Below are positions 1 to 7,321 of a DNA stretch of 64,000 nucleotides, in pieces (the first letter of the stretch is position 1; every line of letters starts with the position of its first letter). A program made the translations under genes and the position numbers. The stretch covers positions 1 through 64,000 of the forward strand of contig JADZBO010000015.1 in the NCBI GenBank assembly GCA_020851995.1, read 5' to 3'. Under the pieces are notes generated by a model. That model searched no databases, was not told the origin of the DNA, and was given only the letters and a program-made list of their open reading frames with translations. Source of the stretch: Burkholderiaceae bacterium (GTDB lineage: Bacteria > Pseudomonadota > Gammaproteobacteria > Burkholderiales > Burkholderiaceae_B).

Positions 1-58
1 CAACCGTGTGGTTTACGACGTGTCGAGCAAGCCGCCGGCGACGATTGAGTGGGAGTGA
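1..58 (+). CDS. guaA: GMP synthase, 3' end only
   Basis: The window opens in frame 2 and reads 18 residues to a TGA at 56-58. The residues end VSSKPPATIEWE, which matches the strongly conserved C-terminus of glutamine-hydrolysing GMP synthase (the dimerisation domain that closes the active site converting XMP to GMP). Only this tail is visible, so the call rests on recognising the conserved end. The 3' end of guaA is a known insertion hotspot for integrative elements. This fits the gene-poor, decayed strip that follows, although no integrase or repeated att copy is visible here. Confidence 0.85.
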   Translation, partial: NRVVYDVSSKPPATIEWE

Positions 59-207
59 CTGGCAAAGACGAGCAACATCTAGTAGTCAGTCACTTTCACT
101 TGCCCGCAAATCCAGATGGGGAAGGGGAGTCAGCGTAGGTTTTGTGACCGTGCGGAGATAAGCGTCATCAATCTCCGGAAATAATGCGGAAAATCTGATC
201 GCCCGTT

Positions 208-225
208 GTAGCACACAAGTGCTAC
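208..225. promoter_or_regulatory. Palindromic operator of the toxin-antitoxin operon
   Basis: A perfect inverted repeat, GTAGCAC-ACAA-GTGCTAC, lies 36 bp upstream of the antitoxin ATG. A TTG-like -35 (206-211) and a TATAAG-like -10 (about 226-231) overlap its edges, although the spacing is short. RHH antitoxins usually repress their own promoters by binding such palindromes. The repeat is seen directly; the operator role is inferred. Confidence 0.6.
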
Positions 226-260
226 TATAAGGCTCCAATCTCTGAATCGGAGTGTCTGTT

Positions 261-545
261 ATGACCACCACGACCATTCGACTTCCCGAAGATTTGAAAG
301 CACGGGTGGCAACCGCAGCGAAACGCTCCGGGACGACAGCCCATAGATTCATTCTGGAGGCCATCGCCGAAAAGACGCAGCAGGCAGAACTGAGAGCAGA
401 TTTTGATGCGGTGGCTGAACAGCGTTACGCCGACATTGTGTCCTCCGGAAAAACCATTCCCTGGACAGAGATGCGCAAGTATCTCGAAGCCCGTGTTTCC
501 GGAAAATCTGCCAAGCGTCCCGTAGCCCGAAAACTGGCACGCTGA
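261..545 (+). CDS. Ribbon-helix-helix antitoxin (type II TA)
   Basis: A 94-residue protein. Its N-terminus (MTTTTIRLPEDLKARV, then a helix and a second helix ending near residue 45) is a CopG/ParD-like ribbon-helix-helix DNA-binding fold. The basic C-terminal half (ending KRPVARKLAR) is the expected toxin-wrapping tail. I chose the ATG at 261 because GGAG at 249-252 sits at proper spacing; an upstream in-frame GTG at 252 would remove that ribosome-binding site. It ends one base before the toxin ATG, the normal antitoxin-first order. It probably represses its own operon through the palindrome at 208-225. Confidence 0.85.
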   Translation: MTTTTIRLPEDLKARVATAAKRSGTTAHRFILEAIAEKTQQAELRADFDAVAEQRYADIVSSGKTIPWTEMRKYLEARVSGKSAKRPVARKLAR

Positions 546-546
546 A

Positions 547-855
547 ATGGCCAGGATCGAGTTGGCCCCAGAGGTTGCGGAGGACTTCGACCGTATCCTT
601 GACCACCTGGCAACCTATCAGATCGAGAATCCTGATCAGCGAATTGGGGAAATCATCGCCGCTTTGGATGTCCTGGAGCAGAACCCCCTGATCGGTCGTC
701 CGGTGGCGAACGGCAAACGGGAACTTGTCGTTGGTCGTCGTACCCGAGGCTATCTCGCGCTTTATCGTTATGTGCCCGAGATGGACATCGTCTTCGTACT
801 AGCGATCCGCAGCCAGCGCGAAGCGGGATACGCCGAGCGAGTGGAAGAGGGGTAG
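547..855 (+). CDS. ParE/RelE-family toxin
   Basis: A 102-residue protein with the ParE/RelE fold pattern. An N-terminal helical part (APEVAEDFDRILDHLATY) is followed by the conserved strand segments GRPV, ELVVGRRTRGYLALYRY and VFVLAIRSQREAGY. Family members either poison DNA gyrase (ParE) or cleave ribosome-bound mRNA (RelE); the sequence does not decide which, though the GRPVxxGxRELVVG pattern leans to ParE. It starts one base after the antitoxin stop, so the two are co-translated. It is full length and looks intact. Confidence 0.85.
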   Translation: MARIELAPEVAEDFDRILDHLATYQIENPDQRIGEIIAALDVLEQNPLIGRPVANGKRELVVGRRTRGYLALYRYVPEMDIVFVLAIRSQREAGYAERVEEG

Positions 856-899
856 GAGTTTGCCGAGATCCAGTCAGCGCAAGGGTTTTCGGGCGATTT

Positions 900-939
900 G
901 ACGGTATCAGAAACTGGCCAGTTTGATGCCGATACCGTC
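900..939. repeat. Nested inverted repeat
   Basis: Outer arms GACGGTATC (900-908) and GATACCGTC (931-939) are exactly complementary. They enclose a perfect 14-bp palindrome, AAACTGGCCAGTTT (911-924). No T-run follows, so it is not a clear intrinsic terminator. It lies 45 bp downstream of the toxin gene and could be an operator, a mobile-element end or a transcript-stabilising hairpin. Confidence 0.5.
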
Positions 940-1110
940 ACAAAACGATGTGGTTGTCTGCTACATTCGTGACATGGATAATTCGTCGATTTTCCGAACG
1001 TCGGCGAACGTCCGCGAAAGGTTGTTTTTCCACAATCGCCCGGAAACCCGCATGAATACTAAGTGTCCATTTCTGTTTGGTATCGTCCATCGCCAGCCAG
1101 TCAATTTTGA

Positions 1111-1310
1111 CGGTCCGCCGCCGCACGCAAGTTGGTCCTGCAGTTGGGAAACACTTTTGCAGGCGCGCATGGCTTAGGCGCGGGGGGCATGTGCATGGCG
1201 ACAGCACTTACACAGTGACTGGCATGCTGGCCCCCAGTGGCAGCGTGCTGGACCGGCTGATCATGACCGACACCGCATCGGTCTGGAAGGTGCACGAAGA
1301 CTACACCGCC
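1111..1310 (+). pseudogene. Remnant of a MacB/FtsX-type ABC transporter permease
   Basis: Two reading frames join to give one recognisable fragment. From 1111 the frame reads RSAAARKLVLQLGNTFAGAH, then GLGAGG. At the G-run 1182-1187 it shifts and continues as HVHGDSTYTVTGMLAPSGS, then VLDRLIMTDTASVWKVHED. This resembles the periplasmic-core segment of FtsX/MacB-like permeases (VxGxLAPxGSxxDRLxxTxxxSVWxVHE). No start, membrane segments or downstream part remain, so it is a short non-functional relic. The remaining stretch to about 1470 shows nothing else I can assign. Confidence 0.55.
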
Positions 1311-1472
1311 GTGGTTCATTTCAACGGCAGGTATCGGGCGGGCATTTGGGTGAATTCAAATTCGGCTTTGGGCACACTGCAGATGTTCTCGAGCGTCTCC
1401 TGTCTGGCATTTTGAGCCGGCTTCTCCGCTGCTCCATAGCAGACGTTCAAACGCAGCCACAACGTATTGGCG

Positions 1473-2054
1473 TCACTGCGTTGTGTTGGCAGGCTGCAAG
1501 CCGGAGCGCAATGCGGCGCTCATGTCAGCAGGCAAGCTGGCTACACCTTTGACTACGCCTGGGCCGCCATTGCGCCAATGAACCCTAAACTCACGCGGTT
1601 GATTGGGAAGTTGAGGCTGACGCGATGTGACGTCGAGGACGACTTCGGTGCCTCCTTCGACGAGTGATGCGGAGGAAAGCAACTTGACCACAGGTCCGAG
1701 CTCGCGAACCGCAATGGTGACAACCGTGTTGAACTGGCCACTGGACGCGCCGAGTTCCGAGGTGACCACAGCAGGGCTAAGACTCTTGACGCGCCGCAGC
1801 TCTGCGCTGGCGAAGCACTCGGAACTTGCAAAAAAGTTGCTGAGGCCAGACGCTGCTGCTGCTTCGCGAGCAGAGACATCCTTCTGTTCTTTCCTCCACT
1901 GCGGTGCCCAAAGCACAAGCGCCGTGGCTTTGCGATCACAGACGGGTGCTTGCGGCGAAGGCGATAGCGTGACGTCCGTGTTTGCGCATGCTGCCAACAG
2001 CGCGAAGCACAGACTGGCGGAGATTACCGCGGTGGATTGCGCGAAGGGTGTCAA
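1473..2054 (-). CDS. Putative lipoprotein of unknown function
   Basis: A 193-residue ORF with an N-terminal signal peptide ending in the lipobox LLAAC, so it is probably lipidated at Cys23 and anchored in the outer membrane. The body has no family I recognise; it contains patches such as VVTIAVRELGPVVKLL and a C-terminal ALRSGLQPA. The start is weak: it is a TTG with only a poor ribosome-binding site, chosen because the signal peptide fits from there. It sits alone in a decayed strip between a permease relic and an orphan antitoxin. A shadow ORF on the opposite strand is longer in places but lacks domain logic. Confidence 0.55.
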   Translation of the reverse strand: MTPFAQSTAVISASLCFALLAACANTDVTLSPSPQAPVCDRKATALVLWAPQWRKEQKDVSAREAAAASGLSNFFASSECFASAELRRVKSLSPAVVTSELGASSGQFNTVVTIAVRELGPVVKLLSSASLVEGGTEVVLDVTSRQPQLPNQPREFRVHWRNGGPGVVKGVASLPADMSAALRSGLQPANTTQ

Positions 2055-2358
2055 GTTGCACTCAACGAATTATCGATTGAGAAGTATAGTATTCGTATCC
2101 ACCTGAGCGTCGCACCTGGAGGTCTGCTCGATCGCGGCAAACGAGCCGTACAGCGGACAACTTGGCGGCCCTTCCAAAATAGTCAGAACTCCAACTCCAC
2201 CACATATGCAAGATGCCGCTGTTGAACTCATCCTTCAGCAAGCACAGGCGTTGGGCGACAGATGGTCTGAATGATGGGTGTGCTGGCGAAATCCTTTGCG
2301 TAGGACTAGTCGAGACATCGGCAGACTTTTCCGACTCAAGAAATTCGTTTCACAATAG
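2055..2358. other. Intergenic stretch without recognisable gene
   Basis: About 300 bases between the lipoprotein and the orphan antitoxin. I see no ORF with a ribosome-binding site, no tRNA, and no clear inverted repeat. It is part of the decayed accessory strip downstream of guaA. Confidence 0.5.
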
Positions 2359-2604
2359 TCAGTGATTCGGCAGTTCATCACCCTCAGCCACAGGCGCGCT
2401 TGGAACCAAATTCATAAACCGATTAAAGTCGCTGCGGCTGCCCTTTGCGGCTTCCAGTTTGAGATAGTCCAACGTCATCACCGAAGCCATCTTCTCTGAC
2501 ACGGCAGCAGCAATAAATTGATTCACAGAAATCTCGTCGCGCAGGGCTAATTCTCGCACTTTTTGGTGCACAGAATTGGGCAATCTTACGGTCAATGCGG
2601 TCAT
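2359..2604 (-). CDS. HicB/CopG-type antitoxin without partner
   Basis: An 81-residue protein beginning MTALTVRLPNSVHQKVRELA with the second helix ISVNQFIAAAVSEKM, the ribbon-helix-helix DNA-binding pattern of the HicB/CopG antitoxin group. It has a good ribosome-binding site (CAGGAG, about 7 bases before the ATG at 2604). No toxin ORF lies immediately up- or downstream on this strand, so it is an orphan. The absence of a PIN, HicA or RelE partner fits the degraded state of the surrounding region. Confidence 0.75.
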   Translation of the reverse strand: MTALTVRLPNSVHQKVRELALRDEISVNQFIAAAVSEKMASVMTLDYLKLEAAKGSRSDFNRFMNLVPSAPVAEGDELPNH

Positions 2605-2706
2605 GTTTTACTCCTGAGCAAAGTCAAAAATTCTGCCGGTGTGGTGTCCGACAACTGATTTCGGAGAACAACGCACGTCCATACGTTTCACCAAAAGGAG
2701 AAGACC

Positions 2707-2745
2707 ATGACTACCAACGACACGACCAGGAATTCCGCAGCGATC
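2707..2745 (+). pseudogene. Possible truncated gene start
   Basis: A strong ribosome-binding site (AAGGAG at about 2695-2700) precedes the ATG at 2707 and residues MTTNDTTRNSAAISR. The frame then runs antisense through the phosphoesterase gene with no protein-like character. The simplest reading is that a start and a few codons survive from a gene whose body was lost at the boundary of the accessory strip. I cannot name the gene, and chance is possible. Confidence 0.25.
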
Positions 2746-3577
2746 AGCCGCGCTCCGGCTGCACGGATGTCACTGCGGTGCGGACGAAACTTCGATCCTG
2801 GCGCGCAAAGTCCCACTGTTCGATCAGGCAGCACGATGCTGCTTCGGCGCCGGTCTGCGACTCGTCAGCGTGTGTGCCGGAGGCTTCCCCCCAGCGCAGG
2901 ATATGTACCGAGTTGGGCACCCCAGGGCGTGTGCGCGACGAGACGGCGGTCCCTGCCTGAACCACCCACAGTCGCCGCGCCAAACCTTGCTGTGCCTGTG
3001 TAAAGGGCAGATGAATATGCCCACCCAACACGAGGTCGACCCCGGCGGCCGACCAGGCCCGCAGGGCGGCAGTGTGCCCGCGCAAAAGATCGCGCCGGTC
3101 GCAAGCCGCGGTCACAGCCATGGGCTGGTGCACCACCACCACGCGCAACTGCTGCGGGCTGGCCGCGCTCAGCCGCTGGGCAATACGATCGATCTGCGCC
3201 ATACACACCTCACCGTTCTTGTGACGTGAGGCGCGCGTCGTGTTGACGCCAAGGACCAGCAGATCAGGTGAAGAGTAAGCAGGTTCGAGATCGGTTCCGA
3301 ACACCTTGGCGTAGTGCGCATAGGGGCGGGTCAGCCGCGTCCAAAGGTCGAACAATGGAATGTCGTGGTTACCGGGGATGGCCAGAAACGGCGCACCCAG
3401 TCGGTCGATGAAGGCCTTTGCCGCGCGAAACTGGGCGGGCCACGCACGCTGCGTGATGTCACCCGACAGCACCACGAGCTGCGGCCGCTGCCGGGCTGCC
3501 AGCGCAAGCAGGGCCGCGACCACGTGCGGTTGTTCAGTGCCGAAGTGGGTGTCGGAGATCTGCAGCAGTACGCTCAT
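2744..3577 (-). CDS. Calcineurin-like metallophosphoesterase
   Basis: A 277-residue cytoplasmic protein with all the metal-binding motifs of the calcineurin-like fold: SDTHFG (D9, H11), GDIT (D40), GNHD (N70, H71), VVHQP and GGHIH. The layout resembles CpdA-type class III phosphodiesterases, which hydrolyse cyclic nucleotides or other phosphodiesters; the true substrate is unknown. Its ATG overlaps the stop of the upstream lipid-kinase-like gene (ATGA), so the two are translationally coupled. A role in turning over a phosphorylated lipid or nucleotide product is plausible but inferred only from this linkage. Confidence 0.85.
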   Translation of the reverse strand: MSVLLQISDTHFGTEQPHVVAALLALAARQRPQLVVLSGDITQRAWPAQFRAAKAFIDRLGAPFLAIPGNHDIPLFDLWTRLTRPYAHYAKVFGTDLEPAYSSPDLLVLGVNTTRASRHKNGEVCMAQIDRIAQRLSAASPQQLRVVVVHQPMAVTAACDRRDLLRGHTAALRAWSAAGVDLVLGGHIHLPFTQAQQGLARRLWVVQAGTAVSSRTRPGVPNSVHILRWGEASGTHADESQTGAEAASCCLIEQWDFARQDRSFVRTAVTSVQPERG

Positions 3578-4569
3578 GCGGCAGTCCTCGACGTGTCTGC
3601 CGTGTCCGCTGTACTTGGTGCACCCGTGGGCTGGAGCAGGTACAGGGGTTTGTCGAGCACGCGAATGTCGATGGGCGAGCGCATCCGTGTCACCTCGCCG
3701 TCGAACGCAACCATCACCTTCTTGTGGCTCGGTGCCAGCGTAGGCTTCACCAGCATGCGATGGAATTCGAAGCTTTCCACGCCGGCGGCTTCGCCCAGTC
3801 TTCCCATCGCGCCATGCAGCATCAGCCCGATCATCGATAGCGTGCCGATGGGCCGCAGCATCAGCGCGGCCATGCTGCCGTCGCCGGGCGTGCCGGCAAG
3901 GGTATCTTCCGGCTCCGCACCGAACTGCTGCAGTTGCAGCCGGTTGTTGCCAATGAAGAGCGTCAGGGTCTGCACGTCGCGAACCGTGTCACCCATCTCT
4001 ATGTGCAGGCGTAACCGGCGCTGCGCGCGCAGCAGAGTCGCACAGGCCGCCACGAACGCTACCCAGCGGCTGCGGCCGAAGCGCGCTTTGTAGGCCTCGC
4101 GGTCCTGCAAAAGTTCGGGGTAGATGCCCAGGCTGGCGTTGACCAGGAATACCCGATCGTTGATGGCCGCCACCTGTACCGGCAGCGGGCGCGCATCCAG
4201 CAGCAGCCGCGCCGCAGCCGACGGCTCGGTGGGGATACCATGGGTGCGAGCGAAGTAGTTGAATGTGCCCTGCGGCACCACCCCCATGGCGCAGCCCGCG
4301 GCGTGCGCAGCCTGCGCCACTGTGTTGAGGGTGCCATCGCCACCGACGGCAACCACGGCTGTGCGGGTGGCGATAGCCTGGGTCGCAGCCATCTGGGCCA
4401 CGCGGGGCAGCTCGGCGGGGCGGCTGAACAGCAAATCCCCGCGCCGACCGCCCGCACGCAGCGCGGCTTCGATGACTTCGCGCTTCGACTCCGCGTCGCT
4501 GCTGCCCGCTGCGGCATTGATGACGAACTGCAGCGGTGACACCGGGTCGATCTCGGGGCAGGCAGCCAT
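3574..4569 (-). CDS. Diacylglycerol kinase family lipid kinase
   Basis: A 331-residue protein of the DAGK/sphingosine-kinase (LCB5) family. The nucleotide-binding signature VAVGGDGTLN is at about residues 74-82, followed by PQGTFNYFAR, and a C-terminal beta-rich half contains FDGEVTRM. Family members phosphorylate diacylglycerol or related lipids with ATP at the membrane. It follows a 57-residue ORF by 32 bases and overlaps the next gene by 4 bases, so it is the middle of a three-gene operon. The length is normal. The ribosome-binding site before the chosen ATG is weak. Confidence 0.85.
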   Translation of the reverse strand: MAACPEIDPVSPLQFVINAAAGSSDAESKREVIEAALRAGGRRGDLLFSRPAELPRVAQMAATQAIATRTAVVAVGGDGTLNTVAQAAHAAGCAMGVVPQGTFNYFARTHGIPTEPSAAARLLLDARPLPVQVAAINDRVFLVNASLGIYPELLQDREAYKARFGRSRWVAFVAACATLLRAQRRLRLHIEMGDTVRDVQTLTLFIGNNRLQLQQFGAEPEDTLAGTPGDGSMAALMLRPIGTLSMIGLMLHGAMGRLGEAAGVESFEFHRMLVKPTLAPSHKKVMVAFDGEVTRMRSPIDIRVLDKPLYLLQPTGAPSTADTADTSRTAA

Positions 4570-4601
4570 GGGATGGTCAGGTCGGACTCGGGCCAGGGAT
4601 C

Positions 4602-4775
4602 TCAGGCGTGGCGCAGCAGGTCACCGAAAACGGTGTGCTCGCCCTCCTTGCGATCGGCACCCTGTGCGTCATACAGCACGAGCCAGCTCGCCTTACCTCC
4701 CCACAAGTTGGTTTGGACTCGCGAACCGGGCGCGAACTCCAGACGAACGGCGTTGGGTTTTCGGATGTTCGGCAT
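4602..4775 (-). CDS. Small conserved-looking protein, unknown function
   Basis: A 57-residue protein starting MPNIRKPNAVRLEFAPGSRV and ending GDLLRHA, with a strand-rich middle (VQTNLWGGKASWLVLYDA). The ATG at 4775 has a GGAGAA ribosome-binding site at proper spacing. The frame continues upstream, but those residues look non-coding. It is the first gene of the operon with the lipid kinase and phosphoesterase. I do not recognise a family. Confidence 0.55.
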   Translation of the reverse strand: MPNIRKPNAVRLEFAPGSRVQTNLWGGKASWLVLYDAQGADRKEGEHTVFGDLLRHA

Positions 4776-4978
4776 GGGGTGAGTTCTCCAGAAGACGCAG
4801 TGCTGAGGGGGCTGCGAATTGCAGCGAATACCAGCCTCAGCCACACACAACCAAAGTTTGAGGCAGAAGCCGTGTCGTATGTTCAGTTTTTTTGGATGTT
4901 GGCGTCCTACAAATGCTGCTTTTTCAGTGCGGCCCAACAGCTTACATTGCACACGCTAACTTATTTCTCTCGACAATC

Positions 4979-5647
4979 GTGGCAAACAAAAGCAACCAAA
5001 CACTGACCAAGCCAGAATTCCTGAAGGACAAACGACGGGCTACCGTGGAACGGATTGCCGGGGCACACTTGGCATCGATGGACGGCACATTGGCAGACAG
5101 CGTTGGCAAGAGCAATCAGCAAAGGCTAGTCTGGCTGGGTTTGCTCGCAATGCCGCTCATTTTTCCGATCGCACTACCCGGCATGTCTTCCATGGTAGGT
5201 GCTGTCTGCCTGTTGATCGCTTACGGGCTGTGTATCGGTCAGCCAGTGCCTTTGCCGGGCTGGCTCGCCAAACGAGAGATAAATGGTCGCGTCAGGATGC
5301 TGCTGAAGGGCATGATTAACCGGGCCATCCATATCATCGCATTGTGGGGGCGACCCCGCATGCTTTCTTTCAGCAACAAGCCGGCGCGAGTTCTGAACGG
5401 GTTAATGCTATCTGCCGCGGGGGTGTCGATGATGATTCCTGTCCCTATCATCAGTTTTGACAATGTACTGCCTGCGCTGGCCATCGTGTTGCTCTCGTGG
5501 GGGATACGTCTGCGAGATGGCCTGATGCTGCTGGTCGGCTATCTGGTTACTCTGGCGGCGATTGCTTCAGTGATGCTGCTCTGGTGGGGAGGCACCTATG
5601 TTGCTACCGAATTACTCTCGCTGGCCGGACTTGCTTCCAGTCGGTGA
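4979..5647 (+). CDS. ExoD-like membrane protein
   Basis: The protein carries the ExoD (exopolysaccharide synthesis) pattern: a hydrophobic hairpin LVWLGLLAMPLIFPIALPGM, a linker with PVPLPGWLAKREI, and a C-terminal hydrophobic pair containing PVPIISFDNVLPALAIVLLS and RDGLMLLVGYLVTLAAI. ExoD proteins are membrane proteins linked to exopolysaccharide production and alkaline tolerance in rhizobia; the biochemical role is unknown. The start is uncertain. I chose the GTG at 4979 as the most upstream plausible codon; an ATG at 5078 is an alternative. It is transcribed divergently from the lipid-kinase operon. Confidence 0.7.
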   Translation: MANKSNQTLTKPEFLKDKRRATVERIAGAHLASMDGTLADSVGKSNQQRLVWLGLLAMPLIFPIALPGMSSMVGAVCLLIAYGLCIGQPVPLPGWLAKREINGRVRMLLKGMINRAIHIIALWGRPRMLSFSNKPARVLNGLMLSAAGVSMMIPVPIISFDNVLPALAIVLLSWGIRLRDGLMLLVGYLVTLAAIASVMLLWWGGTYVATELLSLAGLASSR

Positions 5648-5870
5648 TCACAGGAACTTTAGATGCAGATTCGCGATTGCTGGTCAATAGCTGATCGGTT
5701 GCCGGCAGCAAACCCAACGAGGAAGGGAGATTGCGGTTGACGACGGACCGAGGGAGATAGAATACTTTGAGAGATGCGGTTAAATTTTCCATCCTTCGAA
5801 GCACAGCGACGGAGGTCCTTTGTTTCTGTACGGCCTCATCGACGGGCTGGAGTCAACGATTGAAACGTCC

Positions 5871-6575
5871 ATGCCCCTTTCGCGACTGAAAATCCTTTCT
5901 GCGGGCCTTGTAGCACTCTTAGTCATCATTGCCCCGGCTTCTGCAACCCTGCCACCACGCGTGCAGCTTGGTTCGTTCGCAATCGACGCGACCGAAGTGA
6001 CGATCGGCCAGTTCCGCGCCTACGCCCGATCGAAGTCCCTGACGACGACGGCCGAGCGCGAGGGTGGCAGCTTTGAGTATTCCGGCGGATGGACGCGGCG
6101 GGCGGGCTGGAACTATGAATATCCGCAAGGTCAGCTGGGCTCTGCGTCCGAGCCGGCCGTCCACATCACGTGGGCTGAGGCTGACGCCTACTGCCGCCGC
6201 GCCGGCGGGCGGCTGCCAACCATCACCGAGTGGCGCGCCGCAGCCTATACAGAACAGCGCGACCAGCCGACCGACGGCTTCATCAAAGGGCGCACATACC
6301 CGTATCCCGTTGGCGACGACCCCGCCGGAATGAACAACAACCGGCGCGCGCACGTCGCGGTCGCGAGCACCAAGCGCGGCGTCAATGGTTTGTATGACAT
6401 GGGCGCCAACGTCTGGGAGTGGATTGCCGACAGGCGCGCAGAAGAGGCGCTCACCGCCGGCGGATCGTGGTGGTATGGGCCGGAACAGACGCGGGCCAAC
6501 GGCGCGCAATGGAAGGCCGCGAGCTTCTCTGCTGTCTACATCGGGTTTCGCTGTGCTTATGATGTCAAGGGGTGA
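5871..6575 (+). CDS. SUMF1/formylglycine-generating-enzyme-fold protein, probably exported
   Basis: A 234-residue protein with a clear signal peptide (hydrophobic core ending APASA) and an FGE-sulfatase domain: FAIDATEVTIGQFRAY, VHITWAEADAYCRRAGGRLP, TITEWRAAAY, GLYDMGANVWEW, LTAGGSWWYG and a final GFRCA. True formylglycine-generating enzymes use a Cys pair in the segment between GGSW and GFRC. Here that segment has no cysteine, so aldehyde formation on a sulfatase is unlikely and a binding or structural role is more probable. The ATG at 5871 was chosen because the signal peptide starts there. The stop is 3 bases before the next gene, so the two are co-transcribed. Confidence 0.75.
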   Translation: MPLSRLKILSAGLVALLVIIAPASATLPPRVQLGSFAIDATEVTIGQFRAYARSKSLTTTAEREGGSFEYSGGWTRRAGWNYEYPQGQLGSASEPAVHITWAEADAYCRRAGGRLPTITEWRAAAYTEQRDQPTDGFIKGRTYPYPVGDDPAGMNNNRRAHVAVASTKRGVNGLYDMGANVWEWIADRRAEEALTAGGSWWYGPEQTRANGAQWKAASFSAVYIGFRCAYDVKG

Positions 6576-6578
6576 GCC

Positions 6579-7157
6579 ATGCGCTTGCATCTGAAACGAC
6601 GGCTGACCGTAGCAGCGCTCCTCTGCTTTGCGCTCTTGGGGGCCGCGCCGCAATCGGTGTTGGCATCCGACGACGCGGCTTGGAAAACACTCGCGCAGGG
6701 GGGAATCGTGCTGTTTCGCCATGCCAATGCGCCAGGTGGGGGCGATCCTGCGGGCATGCGTATCGGTGAATGCGCAACGCAGCGAAATCTGGATGAGCGG
6801 GGCCGCGCGCAGGCGCGCCGGATCGGAGAAGCATTCCGATCTCGCGGCGTCGCAGCCGGGCGCGTTCTGAGTTCGCAATGGTGCCGCACGCGCGATACGG
6901 CGGAACTGGCGTTCCCCGGGCAGCAACGGGACGCGCCGGCCTTCAATTCCTTCTTCGATGACCACGCGAAGGGGCCTGCGCAAACGGCGGCGGCGCGGCG
7001 GCTGCTGGCAGACTGGCGCGGCCCCGGTGCGCTGGTGGTCGTGACGCATCAGGTCAACATCACCGCGCTCACTGGGATCGTGCCGGCATCTGGCGAGGGG
7101 GTCGTGATTCGGCTGGTTGGCACTGACGTTCAGGTGATCGGTACGATCAGCCCATAA
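6579..7157 (+). CDS. Periplasmic histidine phosphatase family protein
   Basis: A 192-residue protein with a signal peptide (cleavage near SVLAS). It has the histidine-phosphatase catalytic motif VLFRHANAPG and the later conserved segments LSSQWCRTRDTAELAF and VVVTHQVNITALTG, whose His completes the active site. Family members hydrolyse phosphomonoesters; exported relatives include Ais-like enzymes acting on lipopolysaccharide heptose phosphate. The substrate here is unknown. It begins three bases after the SUMF1-fold gene, and both are exported, suggesting a shared envelope task. Confidence 0.8.
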   Translation: MRLHLKRRLTVAALLCFALLGAAPQSVLASDDAAWKTLAQGGIVLFRHANAPGGGDPAGMRIGECATQRNLDERGRAQARRIGEAFRSRGVAAGRVLSSQWCRTRDTAELAFPGQQRDAPAFNSFFDDHAKGPAQTAAARRLLADWRGPGALVVVTHQVNITALTGIVPASGEGVVIRLVGTDVQVIGTISP

Positions 7158-7321
7158 GCAAGGCGTTGTTACTGACAATGCCTTTGCGCGTCCAGTATTT
7201 GTCCGGACTGGGCGTCGGGAGTGCCTCGGTTGCAGGAGTACTATTGAGTGCCAGATACGCCCGCAAGCCTTTCAGGTTGGCATTGGGTGTCTCGGCACCG
7301 CAATCGTCGATACTTATTTAA

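Noticed and set aside
5919-7178. A 419-codon minus-strand frame opposite the SUMF1-fold and phosphatase genes.
   Set aside because: Both plus-strand genes have signal peptides and clear motifs; the antisense frame is Arg/Pro-rich with no recognisable domain.
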